A stretch of 64,000 nt of DNA, taken from the NCBI GenBank assembly GCA_958296065.1, contig CATQHX010000073.1, positions 1 through 64,000 of the forward strand, read 5' to 3'. Made by a program: the position numbers and the translations under genes. This stretch comes from Vicinamibacterales bacterium. GTDB lineage: Bacteria; Acidobacteriota; Vicinamibacteria; Vicinamibacterales; UBA8438. Below are positions 26,044 through 34,255 of this stretch, in pieces. Positions within the stretch are counted from its first letter, which is position 1, and each line of letters starts with the position of its first letter. The notes under the pieces are model-generated. The model saw only the letters and a list, made by a program, of their open reading frames with translations, was not told the origin of the DNA and did not search any database.

Positions 26044-26523
26044 TCAGCGGATGGTCCGCCCGCGCTGCTCGTCACCCACCCAGTAGATGCTGTGGCAGTT
26101 GTTGCAGGAGTTGTAGACGACCTCCCCGCTGTCGAAGATCGCATCGGGGTCGCGCGCCTGGGCGGCTTCCAGCGCCACCGCCGCCGCGTCGATCATGTCC
26201 TGCGAGTACTGGTACCACTGCTCTGTATCGCGCGCGCGGCTCCCGAGCATCAGCAGGTTGCCGGACTCGATGAGCGTCATCGCGGCACCGGTCACCGCCA
26301 GCCAGTCCTCGTCGGTTTCCGGCTCCCAGTAGTTCTCGCCGTTCTCGTCCCAGATTGTGCCGACGGCGTCCCAGAGCGCATCCGCCGACGCGTCGATCAT
26401 CCCCGCCATCAGATCCCGGGTCGTGTGCCGCATGTCGATCGGGGGCCCGGCCGGCTCTTCTTCCGCCGCGCATCCTGTAATCGCCAAGGCGCCCATCAAT
26501 ACGAGCCCAGTGATCGTTCGCAT
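26044..26523 (-). CDS. Cytochrome c'-like lipoprotein
   Basis: A 159-residue protein with a lipoprotein signal (LVLMGALAITGC, lipid-modified cysteine at residue 18). The helical body (DLMAGMIDASADALWDAVG, GAAMTLIESGNLLML, QDMIDAAAVALEAAQA) ends with a heme c motif CNNCH (NSCNNCHSIYWV). This is the same plan as the cytochrome c'-like protein at 19580-20128, but membrane-anchored by lipid. It should hold a periplasm-facing heme for electron transfer or gas binding. Confidence 0.78.
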   Translation of the reverse strand: MRTITGLVLMGALAITGCAAEEEPAGPPIDMRHTTRDLMAGMIDASADALWDAVGTIWDENGENYWEPETDEDWLAVTGAAMTLIESGNLLMLGSRARDTEQWYQYSQDMIDAAAVALEAAQARDPDAIFDSGEVVYNSCNNCHSIYWVGDEQRGRTIR

Positions 26524-26671
26524 GTCGTGTCCTCACCGCGCATTCACGATGCGCAAAGCGTGCGTCGCCCCTGACGGGCGGCGGGATGCATATGTGCACA
26601 TGGTACGTACCGCGCCCTGGGGAAGCAACCCCGCATGAGGCCCGCGTAGAGCCGCGGCGGCCGTACACGGA

Positions 26672-26701
26672 AAGGGCCGGGACCAGCAGGCCCCAGCCCT
26701 T
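26672..26701 (-). terminator. Probable terminator after the NHL-repeat gene
   Basis: AAGGGC (26672-26677) pairs with GCCCTT (26696-26701), with further GGG/CCC and CC/GG pairs closing an AGCA loop. It lies 28 bases after the minus-strand stop at 26730. The T tract is weak. A second small hairpin, CCTGCG/CGCAGG, sits at 26712-26727. Confidence 0.5.
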
Positions 26702-26729
26702 CGAATCGAACCCTGCGGTAACGCAGGTC

Positions 26730-27929
26730 TTACGGGCGCGGGACGCCGACGTCGCCCTTGGCGTTGCCCATGCCCTTGTACACGAACCGCTGCACGCGCT
26801 TGCCCTCGTAGGTCTCGGTCGTATAGACGTTGCCCTTCGAGTCGACCGCGATGCTGTGATTGCCGTAGAACTGCCCGGCCATGCGGCCGCCGCTGCCGAA
26901 GCTGTAGAGGTACTCCAGCGGCTTGCGGCGCAGCACGTGGACCTTCTCGTTCATCCCGTCGGCGACGTAGGCGAACGTCTGGTCCGGATCGGTGGAGAAC
27001 GCGATGTCCCAGACCGCGCCGGCGCCGAGCGTCTTCGTCATGAGGTAGATCTCCTCGACGAACTCGCCCGCCTTGGTGAACACCTGCACCCGGTTGCCCG
27101 GACGGTCGCACGCATAGACCAGGCCGTCATTGGTCGGGTCGGCGCAGTGCACCGGATTCCGGAACTGCGGGGTACCCGACTTGTCCTTGCTGACCGCACC
27201 GTGCGCCGGCGCGTTGGCCAGGTCGTAGCGCGGCAGCTCGTCGTCGCTCGGCGTGTTGCCGTAGGCGCCCCAGAAGCGCTTCAGCTCGCCGGTCGTGCCG
27301 TCGACCACCGCCACGCGCTTGTTCCCGTAACCGTCGGCCAGATACGCCTCGTTCGCCTCGTTGTCGAAGGTGACCTTGGCGACCTTCGAGTAGCGCGTCG
27401 TCGAGCTGCTGTCGGGATCGGCAAAGCCGTCCTCGCCGATCTGCAGCAGGAACTCGCCGGTGTGGGTGAACTTCAGGGCGTGCGAGTCGTCGCCGCCGTT
27501 GCCGCCGACCCAGACGTTGTCCATGCCGTCGACCCAGACGCCGTGGTTCGACTCGGGCCAGTCGAAGCCCTCGCCGGGTCCGCCCCAGTGCTGGAGGAGG
27601 TTGCCCTCCTGGTCGAACTCGAGGATGGGCGGCGCCGCATGGCAGCACGCCTCCGCGAACGGCGGGTCGAGCGCGGCGGGAATCTCGTTGGGAGCAAGGT
27701 TGCCGCGGTGCACGATCCAGACGTGGTCGTCCGAGTCGACCGAGACCCCGATGGTCGAGCCGAGCAGCCAGTTGTTCGGCAGCGGCTTCGGCCAGAACGG
27801 GTCGACCTCGAACATCGGCGCGTTCGGGATCATCCCCTGAGCCCCGACCACGCCGCTCTGGATCCCGCCCCACACGAGGCCGGCGGCCACGACGACGCCC
27901 AGGCTCATCACAATCAGTTTTCGCTTCAT
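26730..27929 (-). CDS. Exported NHL-repeat beta-propeller protein
   Basis: A 399-residue protein from an ATG behind GAGGAGGA. A signal anchor (LIVMSLGVVVAAGLVWGGI) is followed by an NHL/PAL-like propeller: repeated units such as GVSVDSDDHVWIVHRGN, GVWVDGMDNVWVGGN, AYLADGYGNKRVAVVD, VYACDRPGNRVQVFTKAGEF and SIAVDSKGNVYTTETYEGKR. Six blades are suggested. These periplasmic or surface propellers bind ligands or act as lyase-like scaffolds; no catalytic motif is evident. The family is common in sponge-associated and soil Acidobacteria. Confidence 0.82.
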   Translation of the reverse strand: MKRKLIVMSLGVVVAAGLVWGGIQSGVVGAQGMIPNAPMFEVDPFWPKPLPNNWLLGSTIGVSVDSDDHVWIVHRGNLAPNEIPAALDPPFAEACCHAAPPILEFDQEGNLLQHWGGPGEGFDWPESNHGVWVDGMDNVWVGGNGGDDSHALKFTHTGEFLLQIGEDGFADPDSSSTTRYSKVAKVTFDNEANEAYLADGYGNKRVAVVDGTTGELKRFWGAYGNTPSDDELPRYDLANAPAHGAVSKDKSGTPQFRNPVHCADPTNDGLVYACDRPGNRVQVFTKAGEFVEEIYLMTKTLGAGAVWDIAFSTDPDQTFAYVADGMNEKVHVLRRKPLEYLYSFGSGGRMAGQFYGNHSIAVDSKGNVYTTETYEGKRVQRFVYKGMGNAKGDVGVPRP

Positions 27930-28144
27930 GTCAGGGTCCTCCTCAGACTCCTCGCAGATCAACCGACACCGCGCCCGAAGTGCGCTGCGCACAGCCTGCC
28001 ACCTGTCGCCGCGTAAGGCAAGCCCGAAGGCCAATTTTCTGGTGATAAGGTGCACGGTGGATCGGCCCGTGGATCCGACTCGTCGCGCGCTCATCGCGCG
28101 CGCGACGATCGCCGACTTGAAGTCCGCACCGGAGGAGCGTCCAG

Positions 28145-29407
28145 ATGACTCGCAGGCCCTTTGTCGTTCTGCTCGCCGCCGCCCTGGTTGCCTGCAACTC
28201 GACCGCCGCCGCTCAGGATCCACCGGCTCTGGAGAGGGCAACGCCCGAATCGGTCGGGCTCTCTCCCGAGGGGCTGCAGGGAGCCACCCGACAACTCCAG
28301 GCGCACGTCGAAGGCGGCGACATCGCCGGCGCCGTGGCGGCGGTGGTCCGCCACGGCAAGCTCGTCTACCTCGAAGCCCTCGGCGAGATCGACCGCGAAC
28401 GGGGTCTCGCGATGCGCGACGACGCACTCTTCCGCCTCTACTCCATGACGCGCCCCATCACCAGCCTGGCCGCGATGATTCTCTGGGAAGAGGACCGCTT
28501 CGAGCTCGACGATCCGGTCGCCATGTACCTGCCGGAGTTCGCGGCCCAGCGGGTCTTCACCGATGCCTCCAACCCCGACATCGCGGCCACCCGCCCGCGC
28601 CGCACCGAGATGACGGTCGAGCACCTCCTGCTGCACACGTCCGGCCTTGGCAGCCGCGGCTCCCCCATCTATCGCGCCGAGCAGGTCCGGCTGCGCTCGA
28701 TAACGCTGCAGCAGATGGTGACCAACGCCGCGCGGGTGCCGCTGTTCGAGGATCCGGGAACGCGCTGGCGCTACGGCATCTCCACCACCATCCTCGGCCG
28801 GCTCGTCGAGGTCTGGTCCGGCATGCCGTTCGACGCGTTTCTCCGCGAGCGCGTCTTCGAGCCGCTTGGCATGACCGACACGGTGTTCCGGGTGGACGCG
28901 TCCCGCGCCGATCGTTTCGGCCCCGCCTACCGGCCGGGCCCCGACGGCGAGCTGCGGCCGTACGCCATCGAGGAGGTCCCGTTCACCGAGCAGCCTACCC
29001 TCGTTGAGGGCGGCGTCGGACTCGTTTCCACCGTGCGCGACTACCTGCGTTTCGCGCAGATGTTCCTCAACGGCGGCGAGCTCGACGGCGTCCGCGTGCT
29101 GCAGCCCGCCACGGTGGCGATGATGACCGTCAATCGGGTGCCGAACGCCCTGCTGCCGATAGGCTTCGGCAACCCGCAGCCCGGCCGCGGCTGGACGCTG
29201 GGGTTCTGCGTGGTCATGGACGCCGACGCATCTCCCCTCCCGGTCGGCGAGGGCACCTTCTGGTGGGACGGATCGTCCGGGACGCGGTTCTTCATCGATC
29301 CGGTCGAGGACATGGTGACCGTCATCATGGGAGCGGCGTCGCCGTCGTACGGCGGCGGGTTCCGGGAGGGATTCGTCGAGGCCGTCTACGGAGCGATCGT
29401 GAACTGA
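28145..29407 (+). CDS. Class C beta-lactamase-like serine hydrolase
   Basis: A 420-residue exported protein; the signal LLAAALVAC could be processed as a lipoprotein at C17 or cut after AAA. The beta-lactamase/EstB fold is clear: LFRLYSMTRPITSLAAMIL, LDDPVAMYLPEF, LLLHTSGLG, YGISTTILGRLVE, YLRFAQMFLNGG and a late GSSGTRFFIDP. The nucleophile is S100, but the usual lysine of SxxK is arginine (R103). The tyrosine of YxN/S is present. Likely an esterase or peptidase rather than a true beta-lactamase. A GGAGGAG site precedes the ATG. Confidence 0.87.
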   Translation: MTRRPFVVLLAAALVACNSTAAAQDPPALERATPESVGLSPEGLQGATRQLQAHVEGGDIAGAVAAVVRHGKLVYLEALGEIDRERGLAMRDDALFRLYSMTRPITSLAAMILWEEDRFELDDPVAMYLPEFAAQRVFTDASNPDIAATRPRRTEMTVEHLLLHTSGLGSRGSPIYRAEQVRLRSITLQQMVTNAARVPLFEDPGTRWRYGISTTILGRLVEVWSGMPFDAFLRERVFEPLGMTDTVFRVDASRADRFGPAYRPGPDGELRPYAIEEVPFTEQPTLVEGGVGLVSTVRDYLRFAQMFLNGGELDGVRVLQPATVAMMTVNRVPNALLPIGFGNPQPGRGWTLGFCVVMDADASPLPVGEGTFWWDGSSGTRFFIDPVEDMVTVIMGAASPSYGGGFREGFVEAVYGAIVN

Positions 29408-29482
29408 ACGACCGCCTCCTGTCGACGTTTCGAGGGGCTGGCGCGGCCTTCGATCCGTGCGCAGAGCGCACATCTGTCCCCA

Positions 29483-31150
29483 TTACTCCCGGCGCAGAAA
29501 CTCCTCGGACCTGCCGTCGGGATACTCCACTCGCAACTTCCGCCTTATGTCCAGAACCGTGTAGGTGTAATCTGGCGAGCGGGTTGCTTGGAAGCGACAA
29601 CGCCCTGAATCCCCCGGCGCAAATGTCAGCGCGGTTTCGCTCTCCGTCCCCTTGGGATTCCACTGCCTCAAGACGAACTCACGCTCTTGCTGCCGTTCGA
29701 TCACGCTTTCGTAACCCTCTCCCGGGTAGTTCACCCACGCTCCCAGCAGCCATCGATCTCGCACCAGTTGCTGCAAGCCATTGATCAGGTTCATGAAGCG
29801 GTTGAGGTTAACGTGCTCCACGTCCGACGACCTGAGCGATTCGAAGGCCCCTAACGCCACGACCAACCCTGCCCCGTCGAGACAACCGATCAATGCCGGA
29901 GGACCGACGGCACTGTCGAGATCCGGCCGCCACGTGCCGAGTACTTCCATTATCAACTGCAGGTCGCGTCGCATCAGTCGGTAGTATGAACTCTTCTTGA
30001 CAAGCTCCGGCGTTAGCGGCCGGTCCGGCCAGTCGCTTTCGTTGATACGATAGACCATCCTCGAGTAGGTGGCCCAGGTGTTCATGGCCAGCACCGCTTC
30101 CTCCGCGGTGTTCGCACGGGCAATAGTCTCCCGGCGCCACGCCCGCTCGATCTTAATCGCATCCTCGTCGACGCGCTGGAACTCACGATATTCGGCCGCC
30201 GCGTTTGCGGCTTCCCGATGAATGTCATGAAGCCATCGCCTGATCTGGACAACAAGGCCCTCGGACGCTGAGTCGTCGTCTTCGCCCAACCTGCTGAGCA
30301 CGCTCACCAAGCCCGTCAGAATAGCGTCTGCCCCTTGCAAGTCGCCGTGGCGAATAGCCAAACGTGCTTCCCGTTGTCGTAAACTGACCGCGTCATGCAC
30401 TCTCATAAACGCAAACGACAACTCCGGTGCGACTTCGCTCCAGTCGGCCGACAACTTCCTTTGCGCAGGCCACAAGACAAACTCACTTGCATTGACCGCA
30501 CTCCATCCTAACCGAAGCGCAACACCGGCAGGAATTGCGTCGAAGCTGAACTGCCCATCGCGCCCAAGTGCCTCGGAAAAGCGACCGACGTCGGTGTCCG
30601 CATGAATTCGATACGTCGAGCGATGCTCCGCGAATCGTTCCATCTCGTGCGACCTGACGGACACGCGGCCCACCAAGGGCTCTATCGTATCCACTTCTTG
30701 CCCGCCGGGCGCTGGGGTCTGCGACCCGCCCTTGACGCCCATCTGTTCTTTCGGAGACTCAATTTGCGGGTCGCTATTCGGCAAGTAGTACAGTACGCAT
30801 ATGGCTCCGAACAGACCCAGCAAAAACCGACCGGCCCGGCTTCGGAGTGCTGGCAGGCGAATATTCCGCCTAATTGTCAGCGAAGCGCCGGCCGCAAGAA
30901 ATAGGAACAAACTGCCGATCAGCAACGGAACGACCTGCAGAAGACTCTGTAGATTCTCCCCGGAAACGGGAACCTGTAAGCTGCAAGCCGACGTGACTAC
31001 TACAATGGAAACGACTGCGGCGCGACCCACCGTAGTCCCGCGTACCGATGTAACCGCGTCGCCATCGTCGAGCGGGGACTCGTCACCTTGCTGTACGACA
31101 ATCTCGGGCCACGCGAGGAGCTTGACGCGACGGCGCTTCTGCGCTGACAT
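29483..31150 (-). CDS. Unrecognised membrane protein at the end of the lasso operon
   Basis: A 555-residue protein I cannot assign. Residues about 45-135 contain three hydrophobic helices (AAVVSIVVVTSACSLQVPV, LLQVVPLLIGSLFLFLAAGA, FLLGLFGAICVLYYLP). Then comes a beta-rich stretch (VGRVSVRSHEME ... GVALRLGWSAVN), a long helical middle, and a beta-rich C-terminus (YTYTVLDIRRKLRVEYPDG). It follows the leader-binding gene by 116 bases on the same strand and codon use is less GC-biased than outside the block. It could be an immunity, export-linked or unrelated protein; there is no ABC or protease signature. The ATG at 31150 is preferred over an upstream start. Confidence 0.6.
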   Translation of the reverse strand: MSAQKRRRVKLLAWPEIVVQQGDESPLDDGDAVTSVRGTTVGRAAVVSIVVVTSACSLQVPVSGENLQSLLQVVPLLIGSLFLFLAAGASLTIRRNIRLPALRSRAGRFLLGLFGAICVLYYLPNSDPQIESPKEQMGVKGGSQTPAPGGQEVDTIEPLVGRVSVRSHEMERFAEHRSTYRIHADTDVGRFSEALGRDGQFSFDAIPAGVALRLGWSAVNASEFVLWPAQRKLSADWSEVAPELSFAFMRVHDAVSLRQREARLAIRHGDLQGADAILTGLVSVLSRLGEDDDSASEGLVVQIRRWLHDIHREAANAAAEYREFQRVDEDAIKIERAWRRETIARANTAEEAVLAMNTWATYSRMVYRINESDWPDRPLTPELVKKSSYYRLMRRDLQLIMEVLGTWRPDLDSAVGPPALIGCLDGAGLVVALGAFESLRSSDVEHVNLNRFMNLINGLQQLVRDRWLLGAWVNYPGEGYESVIERQQEREFVLRQWNPKGTESETALTFAPGDSGRCRFQATRSPDYTYTVLDIRRKLRVEYPDGRSEEFLRRE

Positions 31151-31266
31151 AGGACTTGCCCCGCCTCGCCGAATCGAAAGGCACGATGCCCGCCTGCCCT
31201 CTCTGGCGCCAACAGGCATCGATACCGGTCATATCCGGTCTGAACACAAATCAACGGCATCCTTGT

Positions 31267-31572
31267 TCAATGAACCGCCGGCCGCACTTCTATCAAGCGT
31301 CTCGCCACGAGTTCTTCCACCAATTCTCTGATGTCCCGTTCAAGCACGTCAGTGGACACGTCGTATTCGGCGGACAGACGCTCGATGATAGCTCCGCGGG
31401 TGGCACCCACTCCGACGAGATCCCATACCCGCGCCCCGACACCATCGAGCCCGAGGTAGTGCCCCGACCGCATGTCTGCCACGATCACCTGGTCGTCCAT
31501 GCGCACGTAGTGCACGTGCTCGGAGAGCTTCAGGACCGTATCGGTGCGCGCCGCCTCCAGACCCTTCTTCAT
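31267..31572 (-). CDS. Lasso peptide leader-binding protein B1 (RRE, PqqD-like)
   Basis: A 101-residue PqqD-family protein, the RiPP recognition element of lasso systems. It binds the precursor leader and hands it to the B2 protease. Seen are LSEHVHYVRMDDQVIVADMR, SGHYLGLDGVGARVWDL and the helical tail DVLERDIRELVEELVARRLI, the standard winged-helix plan. The ATG overlaps the cyclase stop as ATGA. The frame is open further upstream but the family starts here. In many clusters B1 and B2 are fused or adjacent; here the cyclase gene separates them. Confidence 0.87.
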   Translation of the reverse strand: MKKGLEAARTDTVLKLSEHVHYVRMDDQVIVADMRSGHYLGLDGVGARVWDLVGVGATRGAIIERLSAEYDVSTDVLERDIRELVEELVARRLIEVRPAVH

Positions 31573-33449
31573 GCTGCTGAGCTGAGCCACGCGGCACCTC
31601 CTTTGTGACCGACGTGCTGCAGCCACGCGTCCAATGTCAGCGTAGACAGCAGTCCGCCGAGATGAAGAGCGTGTCCTTGCCGAGCCAAGTGCAGGGCATT
31701 CTGCAGGCGTTCACGGTTGACGATGCCGAGTTCGACCAGTATCGAGGAGCCAGCAACCCGCTCGAGAGCCGGCCATTCCTTGCGCAAGCCAGCGTAGACC
31801 GCGTGGCCCGTCGAAACGACCTGTGTGCGCCCCCTGATCTCCTCCGGCAAGACGCCTCGCATCGCGCGACGCAGTAGCGCCTTGGGTTCTCCCGGGATCT
31901 CCTTGGCGCTCCATGGCGTCGATAGCGCCAGTTCTACGAGGGGGCGGTGCAGGAAGGGATACCGAATATCGCACACTTTGTCCAGGTAGCCGCGCAACAG
32001 GAAACCAGTGACACGCCCAATAGCTTCGACGTGCCACTGGTCAGCCACACCACCGTCGACAGGAGGCATACCTCCGTTCCGCGCCCGCGCCCCCAGATCC
32101 CACCTGCGCGCGAACGTGGGCTCGATCCAGTCGTGCACCTCCGGAGACCACTCGTAACTGACTAGCGAACGGCTCACGACCGGTCGCACGCAATAACGCC
32201 ATACCAGGTTGCCCAGCGGTATTCTGAGCACACGCTGCCACCTCATGAGCTCGCGCCCCAAGGCGCCGACTCGGCCGCGGCGCAGCAGGTCGGCGAGGTA
32301 GACTGGCACCTGGTGCTTGTTCATGACGACCGCTTCCGCGCCGATGCCCGTAAGGAGTATCGGAGCGCCGGTTCCGCGCAGCAAACGACCGTACGCCTCG
32401 TGAACAGCGAAGAACGCAGACGCCGCGTGCGGTTCCTCCCAGTACTCCACGGCCTCCCGGAGGCGGCTAAACGGATGATGAGCGTCGCCATTGATGCAAT
32501 GCTGTTCGACATCCAGCGCACGTGCGGCAGTCACCGACCACTCCCGCTCGTCGCTCAGTGTCGATTCATCGAATATGACGCTGACCGTACGGAGCCCGAG
32601 AGTGTTTCTCCGCTGTGCCGCGACGCTCGCGATCGACGACGAGTCGACGCCGCCCGAAAGGTCAGCCCAGACGCCGCCGCCCCCTCTCATGCGGCACTCG
32701 ACGGCTTCGGAGAACGTCTCCCGGAATTGCTCGGCGTAATCCTCCGCATGCTGTCGACCGGATGCGTCGCCCTGAACGCGCCAATTCCAGTACCGCTCGA
32801 TGCGGACACGCCCGTTCTCAGCCACCAGACGGTGACCAGGCTTGAGCCGGGACACCCCGCAGAACGGCGTGCACTCGGCATCGGCGCGATCGACACCATG
32901 GACGAGCCGATCCGCCACGAACTCCAGATCGAACGGTGGCGCTCCTGGGTGCACGGCCAATAGCTGCCTGAGCTGCGTGGCGAAACAGACCCAATCGTTT
33001 CGTGCAAGCACGTACAGCGGACGCACGCCAAGCGGATCCCGCACGCAGAGCAGGCGACACTTGGCGTGGTCCCATAGCCCGAACGCGAAATCGCCGACCA
33101 GCCTCGATGGACAATCGACGCCCCAAGCTTCGTACGCCGCGAGCGTTAACCCCGCGTCGTCCGTCTCATTTCCGACCCCGCGACAACGCAGATGGGCGAT
33201 CAGTTCCTTCCGATTGTCCAATCGGCCATCGAAGACCAGGACACATCGCCGGCGGTCGTCGTTCACCAACTCCGCGCCGCCAGGGCAGTGACCGGCTTGA
33301 ACGGATGCGCAGGTAAACGCGATCGACCGTCCGCACCATGAACTCCGGCGACCCGAGAGCAGAAGCTGCGCGGCACCAGCCAGCCGACCGACGACCGCGT
33401 TGGCAACCGGTGCGTCGCCGAAGTTGTAGACTCCACCAATTGCGTTCAT
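31569..33449 (-). CDS. Lasso peptide cyclase C (asparagine synthetase homologue)
   Basis: A 626-residue homologue of asparagine synthetase B that should adenylate the side-chain carboxylate of the ring residue and form the macrolactam with Gly1. The N-terminal GATase-like domain starts MNAIGGVYNF, with Asn in place of the catalytic Cys2, so glutamine hydrolysis is not expected, as in other lasso cyclases. It retains FDGRLDNRKELI, GDFAFGLWD and RDPLGVRPLY. The ATP-binding PP-loop SGGVDS is at residues 265-270. The C-terminal part has YPFLHRPLVELALSTP and KALLRRAMRGVLPEEI. It lies 35 bases after B2 and overlaps B1. Confidence 0.9.
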   Translation of the reverse strand: MNAIGGVYNFGDAPVANAVVGRLAGAAQLLLSGRRSSWCGRSIAFTCASVQAGHCPGGAELVNDDRRRCVLVFDGRLDNRKELIAHLRCRGVGNETDDAGLTLAAYEAWGVDCPSRLVGDFAFGLWDHAKCRLLCVRDPLGVRPLYVLARNDWVCFATQLRQLLAVHPGAPPFDLEFVADRLVHGVDRADAECTPFCGVSRLKPGHRLVAENGRVRIERYWNWRVQGDASGRQHAEDYAEQFRETFSEAVECRMRGGGGVWADLSGGVDSSSIASVAAQRRNTLGLRTVSVIFDESTLSDEREWSVTAARALDVEQHCINGDAHHPFSRLREAVEYWEEPHAASAFFAVHEAYGRLLRGTGAPILLTGIGAEAVVMNKHQVPVYLADLLRRGRVGALGRELMRWQRVLRIPLGNLVWRYCVRPVVSRSLVSYEWSPEVHDWIEPTFARRWDLGARARNGGMPPVDGGVADQWHVEAIGRVTGFLLRGYLDKVCDIRYPFLHRPLVELALSTPWSAKEIPGEPKALLRRAMRGVLPEEIRGRTQVVSTGHAVYAGLRKEWPALERVAGSSILVELGIVNRERLQNALHLARQGHALHLGGLLSTLTLDAWLQHVGHKGGAAWLSSAA

Positions 33450-33484
33450 GTCGCTGCTGACGGCTCGGGGACAAACCGATACCC

Positions 33485-33898
33485 CTATGCCGAGATGATC
33501 GGCAGGTAGGGCTCGTGGCGCCACGAGCTCGGCGTGTCGTCCAGTACCTCTCCCATGCACTCCACCCAGGCATGAGCACCGAATGGATAGCGTTTGACAC
33601 CGATATGCAGCGTCGCAGGAATACCCCTTCGCCGCAGAAGGAGATACAGGGTCAGGGACCTAGGCAAACAGTCCGGCCCGCGACGCCAGTAGTAGCGTGT
33701 GGCGGTCCTTAGCGACTCCCGAGTCCTAGACACTTCGCGAGACGGCTCCGTCGGATCAGCGGAGCCGGGCGATCGCAGACCCCACCATTGCACGGCCCGA
33801 TGCACGCGGGAGAAACCGAACAGACGAAACCCGACGTCCAGACCAACGAAGATCAGGAGCGCCTGAGCTGTCAGCGCGAACCGCGAATCATTGGCCAC
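33485..33898 (-). CDS. Lasso peptide leader protease B2 (transglutaminase-like)
   Basis: A 137-residue transglutaminase-fold cysteine protease that removes the leader peptide. The catalytic residues are C77 (GPDCLPRSLTLYLLL), H109 (PFGAHAWVE) and D121 (EVLDDTP). The 32- and 12-residue spacings match the triad described for the microcin J25 protease McjB, from memory of that protein. The N-terminal hydrophobic helix (ALTAQALLIFVGLDVGF) is normal for B2. It starts at a GTG 37 bases after the precursor stop; an in-frame TGA lies a few codons upstream and fixes the start region. Confidence 0.9.
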   Translation of the reverse strand: MANDSRFALTAQALLIFVGLDVGFRLFGFSRVHRAVQWWGLRSPGSADPTEPSREVSRTRESLRTATRYYWRRGPDCLPRSLTLYLLLRRRGIPATLHIGVKRYPFGAHAWVECMGEVLDDTPSSWRHEPYLPIISA

Positions 33899-33935
33899 GA
33901 TGCTCGATCCTCATGCTCGTAGGACCCCAGGAGAA

Positions 33936-34085
33936 TCAGGGCACTACCCACGTCATCCCACCGCTCTCACCGTCGACGCACATGCCCATACAACCGTCGG
34001 TCATGTCCACAATAGTCCCGAAGTCGACAACTTGAGGCGTCGTATACGGCTTTCTTGGCTGCCGACACGCTTGAGACTTGGTCAC
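33936..34085 (-). CDS. Lasso peptide precursor A
   Basis: A 49-residue peptide from a GTG at 34085, behind a strong AAGGAGAG site; an in-frame TAA five codons upstream fixes the start region. Leader residues 14-29 (YTTPQVVDFGTIVDMT) fit the lasso signature YxxPx(L/V)xxxGxxxxxT exactly. T29 is the conserved penultimate leader residue, so cleavage after D30 gives the core GCMGMCVDGESGGMTWVVP (19 residues). Gly1 and Asp8 would form an 8-residue ring. Cys2 and Cys6 both lie inside that ring. The bulky MTWVV tail could supply steric plugs. B2, C and B1 follow on the same strand. The short length and GTG start make it easy to overlook. Ring closure and the disulfide are inference. Confidence 0.88.
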   Translation of the reverse strand: MTKSQACRQPRKPYTTPQVVDFGTIVDMTDGCMGMCVDGESGGMTWVVP

Positions 34086-34255
34086 AGTTCTCTCTCCTTA
34101 CTGTTTCGGTCGGGCTCACGCTCAGTGAATCGTGCTTAGGCTCGCATCTCGGGCCCTGCAGCGCACTATCCCCGGTCAATCGCGACACCGATATAAATCA
34201 AGCACTGGACCTGAATCCACTGCGCGTGGCGACAGCAGAGCGCGTCGACGGTGGC
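34086..34255 (-). promoter_or_regulatory. Probable promoter region of the lasso operon
   Basis: These 170 bases separate the response regulator stop from the lasso precursor. Read on the minus strand they contain an AT-rich patch (TTGATTTATATC, 34188-34199) that is unusual for the surroundings and could hold a -10 element. No convincing -35/-10 pair at normal spacing was found, so the exact promoter is unknown. Confidence 0.35.

Noticed and set aside
33936..34085. Glu10 of the core as ring-forming residue
   Set aside because: Known lasso rings have 7 to 9 residues. Asp8 fits; Glu10 would require a 10-residue ring.
33967..34188. A longer minus-strand frame covering the lasso precursor region as an alternative precursor
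   Set aside because: It lacks a leader signature and a Gly-starting core. The GTG frame at 34085 has both, plus a better ribosome site.
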